Notes: generated from the sequence alone by a model not told the origin. A stretch of 64,000 nt of DNA from Stenotrophomonas lactitubi (GCF_002803515.1 NZ_PHQX01000001.1:868001-932000), one strand, 5' to 3'. Positions 36,906 through 46,690 are shown, numbered from the stretch's first letter. Numbers and translations are program-made.

Positions 36906-39533
36906 ATGCTGCCGGCGAGTTCGCTGCTGGACACGCCGGCCGCGTCGCTCAACGACCCGGATTGGGCTGCTGCCGCGCGCGATGCGCTGCAGCAGGCCGA
37001 TACGCGCCTGTACCGCCGCTTCGACCAGGGCGACAACATCGAGCGCCTGCTGGCGTTGCGCGCGCGCGCGGCCGATCACCTGATCCGCCATGCATGGCAG
37101 CGCTGCCTGCCGGCCGACAGTGGCCTGTCGCTGTTCGCAGTAGGTGGCTATGGGCGTGGTGAACTGTTCCCGCGCTCGGACATCGACCTGCTGGTGTTCG
37201 GCGATCCGCTCGCGCAGCTGGCCCACGAGGACGCGCTCGCGCGGCTGTTCGCGCTGCTGTGGGATTGCGGCCTGGCGGTGAGTCACGCGGTGCGTTCGGC
37301 CGCGCAATGCAGCGAGGCCGCTGCTGACCAGACCGTGCTGACGGCATTGATCGAAGCGCGTCCGCTGATGGCTGATGAGGCAGCGCGGCGTGCGCTGCGT
37401 GCGGCGGTGGATGACCGCGAACTGTGGCCACCGCGTGCGTTTTTCCTGGCCAAGCTCGAGGAACTGCGCAACCGTCACCAGCGCTTCGGTGACACTGCCG
37501 ACAACCTGGAGCCGGACCTGAAGGATGGCCCCGGCGGCCTGCGTGATCTCAATACGCTGGGCTGGATGGCGCTGCGTGCGTTTGGTGTGCGCGGTCTGGA
37601 AGCGCTGGTCGGCCTGGGCCATCTGGGCGCTGACGAGGCCGCTGCGCTGAAGCGCGAACGCGCGGTGCTGGCACGACTTCGCTTCGGCCTGCATCTGGTG
37701 GCGCGACGCCCGGAAGAGCGCCTGCGCTTCGATTACCAGAAGACCCTGGCCGCGCGCCTGGGCTTTGAAGACGACGCCGAAAGCCTGGGCGTCGAGAAGA
37801 TGATGCAGGGCTTCTACCGCGCCGCGTCGGTGGTGCGGCGGATCAGCGATCGTCTGCTGCAGCGCTTCGAGGAACAGTTCGATGGCGAGGCGCAGCCCGA
37901 GCCGCTGACCGTGGGGTTCGCCCTGCGCCGTGGCTATCTGGCGGCCAACGATGCCGACTGGCCGAACGCGGACATCGGCCAGGTCTTCGCGCTGTTCGCC
38001 AGCTGGGCGAACAATCCGCAGATCCGCGGCCTGCATTCGTTGACCGCGCGCGCGCTGGCCGAATCGCTGCCGCTGCTGCCTGCCTATGACCAGGCAGACC
38101 CTGACGCGCGCGAACAGTTCATGGCCCTGCTGCGTGGCCAGCGCCCGGTCGACACGCTTTCGCGCATGGCGCGGCTGGGCGTGCTCGGGCAGTGGATTCC
38201 CGCGTTCGCCCAGGTCAGCGGGCGCATGCAGTTCGACCTGTTCCACGTCTACACCGTCGACCAGCACACGCTGATGGTCCTGCGCAACATGGGGCTGTTC
38301 GCCAGCAGTCGCGCCGACGAACGTTTCTCGATCGCCCATGAAGTCTGGCCGCGCCTGCGCAAGCCCGAACTGCTGCTGCTGGCCGGCCTGTTCCACGACA
38401 TCGCCAAGGGGCGCGGCGGCGATCATTCCGAACTGGGCGCGGTCGATGCACGGGCCTTCTGCCACGCGCAGGGGCTGAGCGGTTCGGATACCGAGCTGGT
38501 GGCCTGGCTGGTCGAACAGCACCTGCGGATGTCGGTGACCGCGCAGAAGCAGGACATCGCCGATGCGGACGTGATCCATCGTTTCGCGACCCTGGTCGGC
38601 AGCCGCGACCGCCTCGATTACCTCTATCTGCTGACCTGCGCCGACATCGCCGGCACCAGCCCGAAACTGTGGAACGCGTGGAAGGACCGGCTGCTGGCCG
38701 ATCTGTACTTCGCGACCCGGCGCGCGCTGCGCGAGGGCCTGGAGCATCCGGTGCCGGCCGCCGAGCGCGTGGCCGAAGCGCGCGACAGTGTGCGTGCGCT
38801 GGTGCGCGAGCAGGGCTACGACGATGCCACCATCGACCGCCAGTTCGCGGTGATGCCCGACGAAGGCTTCATCCGCCTGCGCCCGGAACAGCTGGCCTGG
38901 CAGGCCGCCGCGCTGGTACCGATCAAGCAGGGCCAGACGCTGGTGAAGGTACGTCGGATCAGCGTCGACGACCCAGCACTGGAAGTGTTCGTGCACTCGC
39001 CGGACCGTGACGGCCTGTTCGCCGCGATCGTGATGACGTTGGACCGCAAGGGCTACGGCATCCACCGCGCGCGCGTGCTGGATGGTCCTGCCGACACGAT
39101 TTTCGATAATTTTGAAGTGAGCCCGGCCGATACGTTTGCCGATGGCAGCAGCGCCAATCTGGAAGCGGCCCTGCGCGAGGCGCTCAGTGGCGATTTGACG
39201 CGGCTGCGTCCCTCGCGCCGGGTGGTGCCACGCCAGCTTCGCCACTTCCGTTTTGCCCCGCGCATCGAGTTCCGCGATGAACCCGGCGCGACCCGTTTCG
39301 CCCTGGTCGCACCCGACCGCCCCGGCCTGCTGGCCGACGTGGCGTTCGTGCTGCGCAACCAGGGACTGCGCGTGCAGGACGCGCGCATTGCCACATTCGG
39401 CGAACGCGCCGAAGACACCTTCGTGATCAGTGACGAACACGACCTCCCCCTGACTGAATCCGCCCGGCAGCAGCTGCATGACGCAATGCTGGCCTGCCTG
39501 GACCCTGATCGAAACGCTGGAGACCCCGCCTGA
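36906..39533 (+). CDS. glnD: Bifunctional uridylyltransferase/uridylyl-removing enzyme GlnD
   Basis: The 875-residue nitrogen sensor uridylylates and de-uridylylates PII in response to glutamine. Nucleotidyltransferase motif [20 protein letters not shown] starts at residue 80. The HD domain has [18 protein letters not shown] (His-Asp near 497-498) with [19 protein letters not shown] upstream. Two C-terminal ACT domains bind glutamine: [20 protein letters not shown] and [17 protein letters not shown]. The stop overlaps the dapD start (TGATG). Confidence 0.97.
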   Translation: MLPASSLLDTPAASLNDPDWAAAARDALQQADTRLYRRFDQGDNIERLLALRARAADHLIRHAWQRCLPADSGLSLFAVGGYGRGELFPRSDIDLLVFGDPLAQLAHEDALARLFALLWDCGLAVSHAVRSAAQCSEAAADQTVLTALIEARPLMADEAARRALRAAVDDRELWPPRAFFLAKLEELRNRHQRFGDTADNLEPDLKDGPGGLRDLNTLGWMALRAFGVRGLEALVGLGHLGADEAAALKRERAVLARLRFGLHLVARRPEERLRFDYQKTLAARLGFEDDAESLGVEKMMQGFYRAASVVRRISDRLLQRFEEQFDGEAQPEPLTVGFALRRGYLAANDADWPNADIGQVFALFASWANNPQIRGLHSLTARALAESLPLLPAYDQADPDAREQFMALLRGQRPVDTLSRMARLGVLGQWIPAFAQVSGRMQFDLFHVYTVDQHTLMVLRNMGLFASSRADERFSIAHEVWPRLRKPELLLLAGLFHDIAKGRGGDHSELGAVDARAFCHAQGLSGSDTELVAWLVEQHLRMSVTAQKQDIADADVIHRFATLVGSRDRLDYLYLLTCADIAGTSPKLWNAWKDRLLADLYFATRRALREGLEHPVPAAERVAEARDSVRALVREQGYDDATIDRQFAVMPDEGFIRLRPEQLAWQAAALVPIKQGQTLVKVRRISVDDPALEVFVHSPDRDGLFAAIVMTLDRKGYGIHRARVLDGPADTIFDNFEVSPADTFADGSSANLEAALREALSGDLTRLRPSRRVVPRQLRHFRFAPRIEFRDEPGATRFALVAPDRPGLLADVAFVLRNQGLRVQDARIATFGERAEDTFVISDEHDLPLTESARQQLHDAMLACLDPDRNAGDPA

Positions 39534-40579
39534 TGGCCACCAAGCCTGTAAAGAAGACTGTCGCGACCGCCAAGAGCGCAGCAGCCAAAAAGACCGCTGC
39601 CGCTGAGCCGGTTGCGAAGAAGACTGCCGCGCCGAAGAAGGCTGCGGTGAAGAAGGCACCAGCGAAGAAGGCCCCGGCCAAGACCGCCGAAGCCGCGCGC
39701 GCCGAGAACATCGCACGCAAGTCGCTGCGCAAGCCGGCCGGCCCGGGCGTGGAAGAACTGAAGTTCGGCATCGAAAGCGCTTTCGAGCGCCGCGCCACGC
39801 TGACCCTGCACGAACTGGAAGGCTCGACCCGTCCGCTGGTCAACCGCGTGATCGATGGCCTGGAAAGCGGCGAATTCCGCGTCGCCGAGCCGGACGGCCA
39901 TGGTGGCTGGAAGGTCAACGAATGGCTGAAGAAGGCCGTGCTGCTGTATTTCCGCGTCAACGACATGGCCGTGGTCGATGCACGCCCGGCACCGTTCTGG
40001 GACAAGGTCGAATCGCGCTTTGCCGGCTATGACGAGGCGAAATTCCGCCGCGGCGGCGTGCGCGTGGTGCCGGGTGCGATCGCCCGTCGCGGCACGTACT
40101 TCGGCAAGGACGTGGTGCTGATGCCGAGCTTCACCAACATCGGTGCGTACGTCGGCGAAGGCACCATGGTCGACACCTGGGCCACCGTCGGTTCCTGCGC
40201 GCAGATCGGCCAGCACTGCCACCTGTCCGGTGGTGCCGGCATCGGCGGCGTGCTCGAACCGCTGCAGGCCAGCCCGACCATCATCGAAGACCATTGCTTC
40301 ATCGGTGCGCGTTCGGAAGTGGTGGAAGGCGTGGTCGTCGGCCATCACAGCGTGATCGGCATGGGCGTGTTCCTCAGCCAGAGCACCCGCATCTACAACC
40401 GCGCCACCGGCGAAATCAGCTACGGCTACATCCCGCCGTACAGCGTGGTGGTGTCCGGCTCGCTGCCGAGCAAGGACGGTACCCACTCGCTGTACTGCGC
40501 GGTGATCGTCAAGCAGGTCGATGCCCGCACCCGCAGCAAGACCAGCGTCAACGACCTGCTGCGCGGCCTGGCCGACTGA
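39533..40579 (+). CDS. dapD: Tetrahydrodipicolinate N-succinyltransferase with H1-like N-terminal tail
   Basis: The 348-residue enzyme succinylates tetrahydrodipicolinate in the lysine/diaminopimelate pathway. The catalytic left-handed beta-helix begins near [17 protein letters not shown] (residue 72), with [20 protein letters not shown] and the C-terminal [18 protein letters not shown]. The first 70 residues are not part of the usual 270-residue enzyme: 15 of the first 50 are Lys, in repeats such as [11 protein letters not shown], like histone H1 or AlgP tails. It sits between glnD and the reductase and dapE genes. The start is fixed by coupling to glnD. Confidence 0.95.
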   Translation: MATKPVKKTVATAKSAAAKKTAAAEPVAKKTAAPKKAAVKKAPAKKAPAKTAEAARAENIARKSLRKPAGPGVEELKFGIESAFERRATLTLHELEGSTRPLVNRVIDGLESGEFRVAEPDGHGGWKVNEWLKKAVLLYFRVNDMAVVDARPAPFWDKVESRFAGYDEAKFRRGGVRVVPGAIARRGTYFGKDVVLMPSFTNIGAYVGEGTMVDTWATVGSCAQIGQHCHLSGGAGIGGVLEPLQASPTIIEDHCFIGARSEVVEGVVVGHHSVIGMGVFLSQSTRIYNRATGEISYGYIPPYSVVVSGSLPSKDGTHSLYCAVIVKQVDARTRSKTSVNDLLRGLAD

Positions 40580-40592
40580 CGGAGCCGCACGC

Positions 40593-40958
40593 ATGAGCAC
40601 CACCGTCTACGGTCTGAAGAACTGCGATACCTGCAAGAAGGCGACCAAGTGGCTGGACCGCTTCGGCGTGCCGTACACCTTCGTCGACTACCGCGACAAC
40701 AAGCCCAGCCCGGAAACGCTGCTGGAATGGGCCGCCCAGCTGGGTGGCCTGGCGGCGATGGTCAACAGGTCCTCCACCACCTGGCGGCAGTTGCCGGACA
40801 ACCGCAAGGCCGCCGATTCGGAAGCGGAGTGGAAGCTGCTGCTGCGCGAATACCCGCAGCTGATCAAGCGCCCGCTGGTGGTGACTGCCGACGGCAAGGT
40901 CAGCCAGGGTTTCAGCGACAACGGCTTCAAGGCGCGCTTCGGCGTGGGCGGCGCGTGA
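40593..40958 (+). CDS. ArsC/Spx-family reductase (YffB-like)
   Basis: The 121-residue thioredoxin-fold protein. The start [21 protein letters not shown] carries a CXXC (Cys11, Cys14), and [20 protein letters not shown] and [18 protein letters not shown] complete the ArsC/YffB pattern. Such proteins sit next to dapE in many proteobacteria. A role as a glutathione-dependent reductase is inferred in other species; a true arsenate reductase is less likely because of its location. Its stop overlaps the dapE GTG start by 4 bp. Confidence 0.85.
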   Translation: MSTTVYGLKNCDTCKKATKWLDRFGVPYTFVDYRDNKPSPETLLEWAAQLGGLAAMVNRSSTTWRQLPDNRKAADSEAEWKLLLREYPQLIKRPLVVTADGKVSQGFSDNGFKARFGVGGA

Positions 40959-42082
40959 GCGCCGTCCTCGACCTGGCCTGCGATCTGATTGCACGGCCGT
41001 CGGTGACCCCGGACGATGCCGGTTGCCAGCTGCTGATCGGTGAACGTCTGCAGGCGGCCGGTTTCACCTGCGAGCACCTGCGGCTGGGCGAGGTCGACAA
41101 CCTGTGGGCCACTCACGGCAGCGGCGCACCGGTGCTGGTCCTGCTGGGCCACACCGACGTGGTGCCGCCGGGCCCGCGCGAGGCATGGCAGAGCGATCCG
41201 TTCGCACCGCAGATCCGCGATGGCGTGCTGTACGGTCGTGGTACCGCGGACATGAAGGGCAGCGTGGCTGCGTTCGTGGTCGCTGCCGAACAGTTCGTTG
41301 CGGCCCATCCGCAGCACACCGGCACGCTGGCGGTGCTGTTGACCAGTGACGAAGAAGGCGATGCCATCGACGGCGTGCGCCATGTCGCGCGGCTGTTCGC
41401 CGAGCGCGGCCAGCGCATCGACTGGTGCATCACCGGCGAGCCGTCGTCCACCGCCACGCTGGGTGACCTGCTGCGCGTGGGACGGCGTGGCAGCCTGTCG
41501 GCCAAGCTGCGCGTGCAGGGTGTGCAGGGCCACGTGGCCTACCCGGACAAGGCGCGCAACCCCATCCATCTTGCCGCGCCGATGCTGGCCGAACTGAGCG
41601 CACGGCGCTGGGACGAGGGCTATGAGAGCTTCCCGGCGACCAGCCTGCAGATCTCCAACATCCATGCCGGTACCGGCGCCAACAACGTGATTCCCGGTGA
41701 GCTGGAGGTGGATTTCAACATCCGCTACAACCCGCATTGGGATGCAGCGAAGCTGGAAGCGGAGATCACCACGCTGCTGGACCGTCATGGCCTGCAGTAC
41801 ACGCTGAAGTGGCACCGCAGCGGCGAACCGTTCTACACGCCCGAAGGGACGTTGCGCGCAGCGGCGCGCGCCGTGTTGGCTGAGCACACCGGTCGCGCGC
41901 CGGAAGAGAGCACCGGTGGTGGCACCTCCGATGCGCGCTTCATCGCACCCCTGGGTGCGCAGTGCATCGAAGTCGGCCCGGTCAACGCAAGCATCCACCA
42001 GGTGGATGAAAACGTGCGCGTGGACGAGCTGGAAGCGCTGCCGGGGCTGTACCAGCGACTGGTTGAACGCCTGCTGGTGTAG
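40955..42082 (+). CDS. dapE: Succinyl-diaminopimelate desuccinylase
   Basis: The 375-residue dizinc hydrolase makes LL-diaminopimelate and succinate. It starts at a GTG inside the reductase stop. Metal and catalytic motifs: [11 protein letters not shown] (His66, Asp68), [12 protein letters not shown] (bridging Asp), [10 protein letters not shown] (catalytic Glu pair), CITGEPSS, and the terminal [19 protein letters not shown] (last His). The lid domain is intact around [12 protein letters not shown]. It completes a dapD-dapE pair and thus two steps of the succinylase branch. Confidence 0.96.
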   Translation: MSAVLDLACDLIARPSVTPDDAGCQLLIGERLQAAGFTCEHLRLGEVDNLWATHGSGAPVLVLLGHTDVVPPGPREAWQSDPFAPQIRDGVLYGRGTADMKGSVAAFVVAAEQFVAAHPQHTGTLAVLLTSDEEGDAIDGVRHVARLFAERGQRIDWCITGEPSSTATLGDLLRVGRRGSLSAKLRVQGVQGHVAYPDKARNPIHLAAPMLAELSARRWDEGYESFPATSLQISNIHAGTGANNVIPGELEVDFNIRYNPHWDAAKLEAEITTLLDRHGLQYTLKWHRSGEPFYTPEGTLRAAARAVLAEHTGRAPEESTGGGTSDARFIAPLGAQCIEVGPVNASIHQVDENVRVDELEALPGLYQRLVERLLV

Positions 42083-42110
42083 CGCTCGTCCAGCAGGTTG
42101 CTGTGGATAC

Positions 42111-42127
42111 GCCGGGCATCGCCCGGC
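42111..42127. terminator. Hairpin between dapE and convergent Sel1 gene
   Basis: Stem GCCGGGC/GCCCGGC with loop ATC in the 46-bp gap. It lacks a T-run on either strand, so it may be a degenerate REP and not an efficient terminator. Confidence 0.4.
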
Positions 42128-42128
42128 G

Positions 42129-43022
42129 CTATTCCGAGAACTGGAAGAACGGCGGTTTGATCGCTTCGCGCCAGTACGACTCGTCGGCCATGTAGAAGTC
42201 CTGCGCGTGTGCCTTGGCGAACCACGCCGCCGCGGCATCTACGTTCTTCTGCAGGCCATCGCCGCCGCGACCGAGAGCCAGTCCGGCCAGGTACTGGCCA
42301 TACACGTTGCCCTGCGCAGCGGCACGCTCATACCAGCGCAGCGCTTCGGTTTTGTCCTGCACCACGCCGATGCCGGCCTCGTACAGCGTGCCCAGGTCCA
42401 CCTGCGCTTCGGCATCGCCGCGCGCGGCGCGGCGCTGGATGCGCGCGATCACCGGGTTCGGTGAGGCATCAGCGCTGAGCGGAGTGCCGGGTTTCGCGGA
42501 CCCGCTGGTGGCATCGCGCAACGGCTGCAGCTTGTACAACTGACGCAGGTAGACCGCGCGGCGCAGGCGCCAGCGCAGTGCGCCCTCCATGTCGCCACGT
42601 CGCTCATACCACGTCTCCAGATCGCTCATCGCATACGGCGAGCCGTGATAGGCAGCGCGGTGGTACCAGCGGTAGGCCTTGCGCGCGGAGGGTTTCAGCA
42701 CCACCGCGTCGGGCTTCTGCGGGGTATCAGCACTGTCCAGCCGGCCGCGTTCCAGGATCGTGCCCAGCTGTTCCTCGGCGCTTGTGGTGCGATGGGTGCG
42801 CGGCGAGGTGGCAGCGGCGCGCGCGTACCAGTCCAGCGCGCGCACGTCGTTGCGGTACTGGTACAGCTTGGCCACGCGCAACGCCGAATCGAACTGGCCA
42901 TCGGCAGCTGCGGCCAGGGCGTCGCGTTCGCTGTCATCGACCGGGCGGGTGGGCGTGGTCGCACAGCCGGCCAGGGCGATCAGGGCCAGGAGGGGCAGCA
43001 GGCGACGGCAGCAAGGGTTCAT
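42129..43022 (-). CDS. Sel1-repeat lipoprotein
   Basis: The 297-residue protein has a type II signal peptide (MNPCCRRLLPLLALIALAGC, lipobox LAGC). It is built from Sel1-like/TPR-type helical repeats: KAYRWYHRAAYHGSPYAMSDL, then AEAQVDLGTLYEAGIGVVQD, KTEALRWYERAAAQGNVYGQ, YLAGLALGRGGDG. Such proteins bind partner proteins; the partner is unknown. It is divergent from asnB and shares the 358-bp spacer with the asnB leader. The longer open frame to 43610 is a shadow. Confidence 0.85.
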   Translation of the reverse strand: MNPCCRRLLPLLALIALAGCATTPTRPVDDSERDALAAAADGQFDSALRVAKLYQYRNDVRALDWYARAAATSPRTHRTTSAEEQLGTILERGRLDSADTPQKPDAVVLKPSARKAYRWYHRAAYHGSPYAMSDLETWYERRGDMEGALRWRLRRAVYLRQLYKLQPLRDATSGSAKPGTPLSADASPNPVIARIQRRAARGDAEAQVDLGTLYEAGIGVVQDKTEALRWYERAAAQGNVYGQYLAGLALGRGGDGLQKNVDAAAAWFAKAHAQDFYMADESYWREAIKPPFFQFSE

Positions 43023-43137
43023 CCATGAATTCCGGAAAGCGGGCAGGGAATTATCGGGGTCGCTACCGGCGTGGCCGCTGAATCGGTTGCCATCGCAACT
43101 GTTGCGCCGCGCCGGAAACCCGGTTACGGTCGGATCC

Positions 43138-43239
43138 ATGTCGCTCCGCCTGGCCACCGCCGTCAACAACAGCAACCGCAATAATCTGCGCGCGAATAAT
43201 CGTGCGCGGCCGATGCGGGACTGCGCCCTGGGTAGATAG
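43138..43239 (+). CDS. Asparagine-rich leader peptide of the asnB attenuator
   Basis: A 33-codon ORF, starting ATG and ending TAG, lies upstream of the asnB terminator. Seven of its codons specify Asn and are clustered: 43165, 43168, 43174, 43180, 43183, 43195 and 43198, in the string VNNSNRNNLRANNR (positions 9-22). The other residues are ordinary. In attenuators of amino-acid operons such a run makes the ribosome stall when the matching charged tRNA is scarce. The Shine-Dalgarno is weak (GGAT). I know of no described leader of this type for asnB in proteobacteria, but that is memory, not a search. Confidence 0.8.
   Translation: MSLRLATAVNNSNRNNLRANNRARPMRDCALGR
43207..43219 (+). promoter_or_regulatory. 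Antiterminator arm complementary to the asnB terminator
   Basis: CGGCCGATGCGGG lies inside the leader ORF. It is perfectly complementary over 13 nt to 43269-43281 (CCCGCATCGGCCG), the 5' side of the terminator, and nearly identical to the terminator's 3' arm. Pairing would destroy the terminator hairpin. A small stem (43189-43194 with 43203-43208, loop containing two Asn codons) lies just upstream and could compete. Confidence 0.75.
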
Positions 43240-43264
43240 ACAGCAACATACGCCCGGACACCAG

Positions 43265-43295
43265 AAAACCCGCATCGGCCGATGCGGGTTTTTTT
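43265..43295 (+). terminator. asnB attenuator terminator
   Basis: Stem AAAACCCGCATC / GATGCGGGTTTT with a GGCC tetraloop, ending in seven consecutive T residues. It is 85 bp before the asnB start. This is a textbook intrinsic terminator in a leader. Confidence 0.9.
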
Positions 43296-43380
43296 GTGCC
43301 CGGGCGCAGCCCCACCCGGGCCTGGATGGCCGGTCGAACACCTTCCCCCCGTGTACTTCCCCACAACAGGAGTTCCACCC

Positions 43381-45072
43381 ATGTGTTCGATCTTCGGTAT
43401 TTTCGGCCTGCAGGCCGGTGACGATCTTCCTTCCCTGCGCCGCCATGCGCTGGAGCTGTCGCAGCGCCAGCGCCATCGCGGCCCGGACTGGAGCGGCGTG
43501 TACCTGGACGAAGGCGCGCTGCTGGTCCACGAGCGCCTGGCCATCGTCGATCCGGCCGGCGGCTCGCAGCCGCTGCTGTCCGAAGACGGGCAGCTGGCGC
43601 TGGCGGTCAACGGCGAGATCTACAACCACCAGCAGCTCAAGGCCGGCCTCGCCGAAGCCTATGCCTTCCAGACCGGCTCGGACTGCGAGGTGATCAACGC
43701 GCTGTACCGTCAGGGCGGATCGCCCGCGCAGTGGCTGGAACAGCTCAACGGCATCTTCGCCTTTGCCCTGTGGGACCGTGCAGCCGGCCGTGTGCTGGTG
43801 GCGCGCGATCCGGTCGGCGTGGTGCCGCTGTACTGGGGCCATGATGCGCAGGGGCGGCTGCGCGTAGCTTCTGAAATGAAGGCGCTGGTCGATACCTGCG
43901 CCGACGTTGCCCAGTTCCCGCCGGGCCATTACTACGACAGTGCCAGCGGCGAACTGGTGCGCTACTACCAGCAGCCGTGGCGCGAGTACGACGAGGTGCA
44001 GGGCCGCCAGGCCGATCTCGCCGAGCTGCGCCAGGCCTTTGAACATGCGGTGGAACGCCAGTTGATGAGTGACGTGCCGTATGGCGTGCTGCTGTCGGGC
44101 GGGCTGGATTCGTCGCTGGTTGCCGCCGTGGCAGCACGTTATGCGCGGCGTCGCATCGAAGATGGCGGCCAGAGCGAAGCCTGGTGGCCGCGCCTGCATT
44201 CGTTCGCCATCGGCCTGAAGGGTTCGCCGGATCTGGCGGCTGCTGCGGTCGCCGCCGAAGCGCTGGGCACCGTGCACCACGGCTTCGAATACACCTTCGA
44301 GGAAGGTCTGGATGTGTTGCCGGAGGTGATCCGCCACATTGAAACCTACGACGTCACCACCATCCGCGCCTCCACGCCGATGTTCCTGCTGGCGCGCCGG
44401 ATCAAGGCGATGGGGGTGAAGATGGTGCTGTCCGGTGAGGGCAGCGACGAGATCTTCGGCGGCTATCTTTACTTCCACAAGGCACCGGACGCGCGCGAAT
44501 TCCACCAGGAACTGGTGCGCAAGCTCGACGCCCTGCACAACTACGATTGCCTGCGCGCCAACAAGTCGATGATGGCCTGGGGCGTGGAGCCGCGCGTGCC
44601 GTTCCTGGACCGCGAGTTCCTCGACGTGGCCATGCGTTTCGATGCCGCGCACAAGATGGTCGGTGCCGGCTTCGGTGGTCGCCGCATCGAGAAGGCAGTG
44701 CTGCGCGAGGCCTTCGAGGGCTACCTGCCGGACAGCATCCTGTGGCGGCAGAAGGAGCAGTTCAGCGATGGTGTCGGCTACGGTTGGATCGACGGCCTGA
44801 AGGCGCACGCCGAAGCACAGGTCAGCGACCGCGTACTGGCCGCCGCCGACAAGCGCTTCCCGCACAACCCGCCGCAGACCAAGGAGGCGTACTACTACCG
44901 CCACCTGTTCGAGCAGTTCTTCCCCAGTCATGCGGCGGCTGAAACCGTGCCGGGCGGGAAGTCGATCGCCTGTTCCTCGCCGGCAGCCATTGCCTGGGAC
45001 GCCAGCTTCGCCGCAGCCGCCGATCCGTCGGGCCGCGCCATCGCCGGCGTGCACGAGCAGGCTCTGGCCTGA
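43381..45072 (+). CDS. asnB: Asparagine synthase (glutamine-hydrolysing), AsnB
   Basis: The 563-residue enzyme makes Asn from Asp, Gln and ATP. The N-terminal class-II glutaminase uses Cys2 (MCSIFGIFG). It shows RQRHRGPDWSG, HERLAIVDP and NGEIYNHQQL. The C-terminal synthetase has the PP-loop LLSGGLDSSLVAAVAA from about residue 237, SGEGSDEIFGGYLYF, and RVPFLDREFLDVAM. Length and C-terminus match the AsnB family. The start has AGGAG nine bases upstream. The leader just before it makes regulation by Asn availability likely. Confidence 0.96.
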   Translation: MCSIFGIFGLQAGDDLPSLRRHALELSQRQRHRGPDWSGVYLDEGALLVHERLAIVDPAGGSQPLLSEDGQLALAVNGEIYNHQQLKAGLAEAYAFQTGSDCEVINALYRQGGSPAQWLEQLNGIFAFALWDRAAGRVLVARDPVGVVPLYWGHDAQGRLRVASEMKALVDTCADVAQFPPGHYYDSASGELVRYYQQPWREYDEVQGRQADLAELRQAFEHAVERQLMSDVPYGVLLSGGLDSSLVAAVAARYARRRIEDGGQSEAWWPRLHSFAIGLKGSPDLAAAAVAAEALGTVHHGFEYTFEEGLDVLPEVIRHIETYDVTTIRASTPMFLLARRIKAMGVKMVLSGEGSDEIFGGYLYFHKAPDAREFHQELVRKLDALHNYDCLRANKSMMAWGVEPRVPFLDREFLDVAMRFDAAHKMVGAGFGGRRIEKAVLREAFEGYLPDSILWRQKEQFSDGVGYGWIDGLKAHAEAQVSDRVLAAADKRFPHNPPQTKEAYYYRHLFEQFFPSHAAAETVPGGKSIACSSPAAIAWDASFAAAADPSGRAIAGVHEQALA

Positions 45073-45099
45073 CCGGCAGTGCCCGGTCGCCTGACAACG

Positions 45100-45126
45100 G
45101 TAGCGCCGGGCCATGCCCGGCGAGCG
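45100..45126 (+). repeat. SMAG-type REP palindrome
   Basis: GTAG plus CGCCGGGC-CAT-GCCCGGCG, the same subtype as at 454 and 63787. It lies between asnB and the antiporter gene. Confidence 0.8.
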
Positions 45127-45184
45127 CACAGCGCCGGAGCAGGCAAGGACGTATCATCGGCGCCCTGCACATTGGGGAATGTTC

Positions 45185-46567
45185 ATGGACGTACAGACCG
45201 GAGGTCCCGTGCGGCCGACGAAGTGGGCGTGGCGTTACCTGGTCTGGGCCGGCGTGCCGCTGCTGGTCGGCCTGCTGCTGGCCCGCTATGCCGGGCCCGG
45301 GCTGCCGACGGTGGCCAGCAAGGCCGAAGCCGTGGTCGGCAGCGATTGGGCGCATCACCTGGCCTCGCCGCTGGGCCTGTTCCTGCTGCAGCTGCTGGTG
45401 CTGTTGCTGGTCGCCAAGGGCGCGGGCGCACTATTGAAGCGTTTCGGCCAGCCGGCCGTGATCGGCGAGATGGCCGCTGGCCTGATGATGGGGCCGCTGT
45501 TGCTGGGCAGTCTGCTGCCACAGGTGCACGGCGCGCTGTTCCCGGCCACTTCGCTGGGGCCGCTGGGCATGCTCAGCCAGCTGGGCGTGCTGATGTTCCT
45601 GCTGGTGGCCGGCGCCGAACTGGATCTGGGTGCGCTGCGTGGGCGTCGTCGATTCGCCTTCACCGTCAGCCACGCGGGCATCGCGGTGCCGTTCGTGCTC
45701 GGCGTGGCCCTGGCCATCTGGCTGTACCCGCAGCATGGGCCGCAAGGTGTGAGCTTTACCGCGTTCGCGCTGTTCGTCGGCATCTCGATGAGCATCACCG
45801 CCTTCCCGGTGCTGCTGCGCATCCTCGCTGATCGCGGCATCACCCACACATCGCTGGGGCAGACCGCCATTGCCTGCGCGGCGTTGGGCGATGCGACCGC
45901 GTGGTGTCTGCTGGCGCTGATCGTGGCGGCTGCGCAGGCCACTGGCTGGCTGCCGGCCAGCCTGAACCTGCTGTGCGTGGTGGCGTTCATCGCGCTGATG
46001 CTGGGGCTGGTGAAGCCGTGGTTTGCCCGCCAGACCATCGCGCCGGGTCGCGAAGGACGCTGGCTGCTGGGCATCCTGCTGCTGTCATTGGCCAGTGCGT
46101 TGGTTACCGAAGTGCTCGGCATCCACGCGCTGTTCGGCGCGTTCGCTGCGGGTGTGGCGGTGTCGTCCAATGCGCAGCTGCGGCAGCTGCTGGTGGCCAG
46201 GGTCGAACCGTTCGCGGTGACCCTGCTGCTGCCGCTGTTCTTCGCCATGACCGGCCTGCGCATGCGTGCCGACGCGCTGCGCAGCAGCGACATCCTGCTG
46301 TGCGTGGTGGTGATCGCAGTGGCCACGGTGGGCAAGCTGCTGGGCACCTGGAGTGCGGCGCGCAGCACCGGCATGGCCTCGCGCGAAGCGTGGCGACTGG
46401 GGGCGCTGATGAACACCCGCGGGTTGATGGAGCTGATCGTGCTCAACCTGGGCTACGAGCTGGGCCTGCTGGGCGACCGCCTGTTCTCGGTGCTGGTGAT
46501 CATGGCGCTGGTGACCACCGCAATGACCGGGCCGCTGTTGAACCTGATCGAGCGCCGCAGGGCCTGA
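45185..46567 (+). CDS. Cation:proton antiporter (CPA2 family)
   Basis: The 460-residue inner-membrane protein exchanges Na+ or K+ for protons. There are 12-13 hydrophobic helices. The motif VIGEMAAGLMMGPLLLGSL is the family's VIGEILAG-type signature, followed by LMFLLVAGAELDL and TAFPVLLRILADRG. There is no C-terminal TrkA/RCK domain, unlike KefC. The ATG at 45185 has GGGG eight bases upstream; ATG 45179 is possible but too close to it. The exact cation is not predictable. Confidence 0.85.
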   Translation: MDVQTGGPVRPTKWAWRYLVWAGVPLLVGLLLARYAGPGLPTVASKAEAVVGSDWAHHLASPLGLFLLQLLVLLLVAKGAGALLKRFGQPAVIGEMAAGLMMGPLLLGSLLPQVHGALFPATSLGPLGMLSQLGVLMFLLVAGAELDLGALRGRRRFAFTVSHAGIAVPFVLGVALAIWLYPQHGPQGVSFTAFALFVGISMSITAFPVLLRILADRGITHTSLGQTAIACAALGDATAWCLLALIVAAAQATGWLPASLNLLCVVAFIALMLGLVKPWFARQTIAPGREGRWLLGILLLSLASALVTEVLGIHALFGAFAAGVAVSSNAQLRQLLVARVEPFAVTLLLPLFFAMTGLRMRADALRSSDILLCVVVIAVATVGKLLGTWSAARSTGMASREAWRLGALMNTRGLMELIVLNLGYELGLLGDRLFSVLVIMALVTTAMTGPLLNLIERRRA

Positions 46568-46592
46568 CCCGGTCGCGCCGGGCGGGCATTTT

Positions 46593-46653
46593 GTAGAGCC
46601 GAGCCCATGCTCGGCTCCGCACCAGAAGCAGCCGAGCATGGGCTCGGCTCTAC
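46593..46653. repeat. SMAG-type REP pair, terminator-like
   Basis: GTAGAGCCGAGCCCATGCTC (continuing to GGCT) and an inverted copy ending CTAC surround a 12-bp spacer. The pair lies between convergent genes (antiporter and acylase), where it can act as a shared transcript end. Confidence 0.8.
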
Positions 46654-46690
46654 AGCGTGCAGCGCACCCTCGGGCATGTGGGTGCCGCCG

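Larger units (their letters stand above)
43023..43380 (+). other. Regulatory spacer and asnB leader
   Basis: This 358-bp gap between divergent genes contains no full-size gene. It holds the Asn-rich leader ORF (43138-43239), an antiterminator arm (43207-43219), an intrinsic terminator (43265-43295), a second GC hairpin (arms GCCCGGG and CCCGGGC, about 43298-43321), and the asnB Shine-Dalgarno AGGAG (43368-43372). The promoter should lie between 43023 and 43137, but I see no clear consensus. Confidence 0.8.

Noticed and set aside
36762..39716. 984-residue open frame on the minus strand
   Set aside because: It is antisense to glnD and map; GC-rich codon shadow. GlnD domains are complete on the plus strand.
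40593..40958. Arsenate reductase call
   Set aside because: The CXXC and location next to dapE fit YffB-like proteins; no ars genes are near.
43207..43219. Possibility that the asnB structure is just a REP pair
   Set aside because: There is no GTAG head, the terminator has a strong T7 tail, and the complementary arm lies inside a leader with clustered Asn codons; chance or a REP origin explains this poorly.
45179..45181. Earlier ATG for the antiporter
   Set aside because: It is only two bases after the GGGG ribosome-binding site; the ATG at 45185 has normal spacing.
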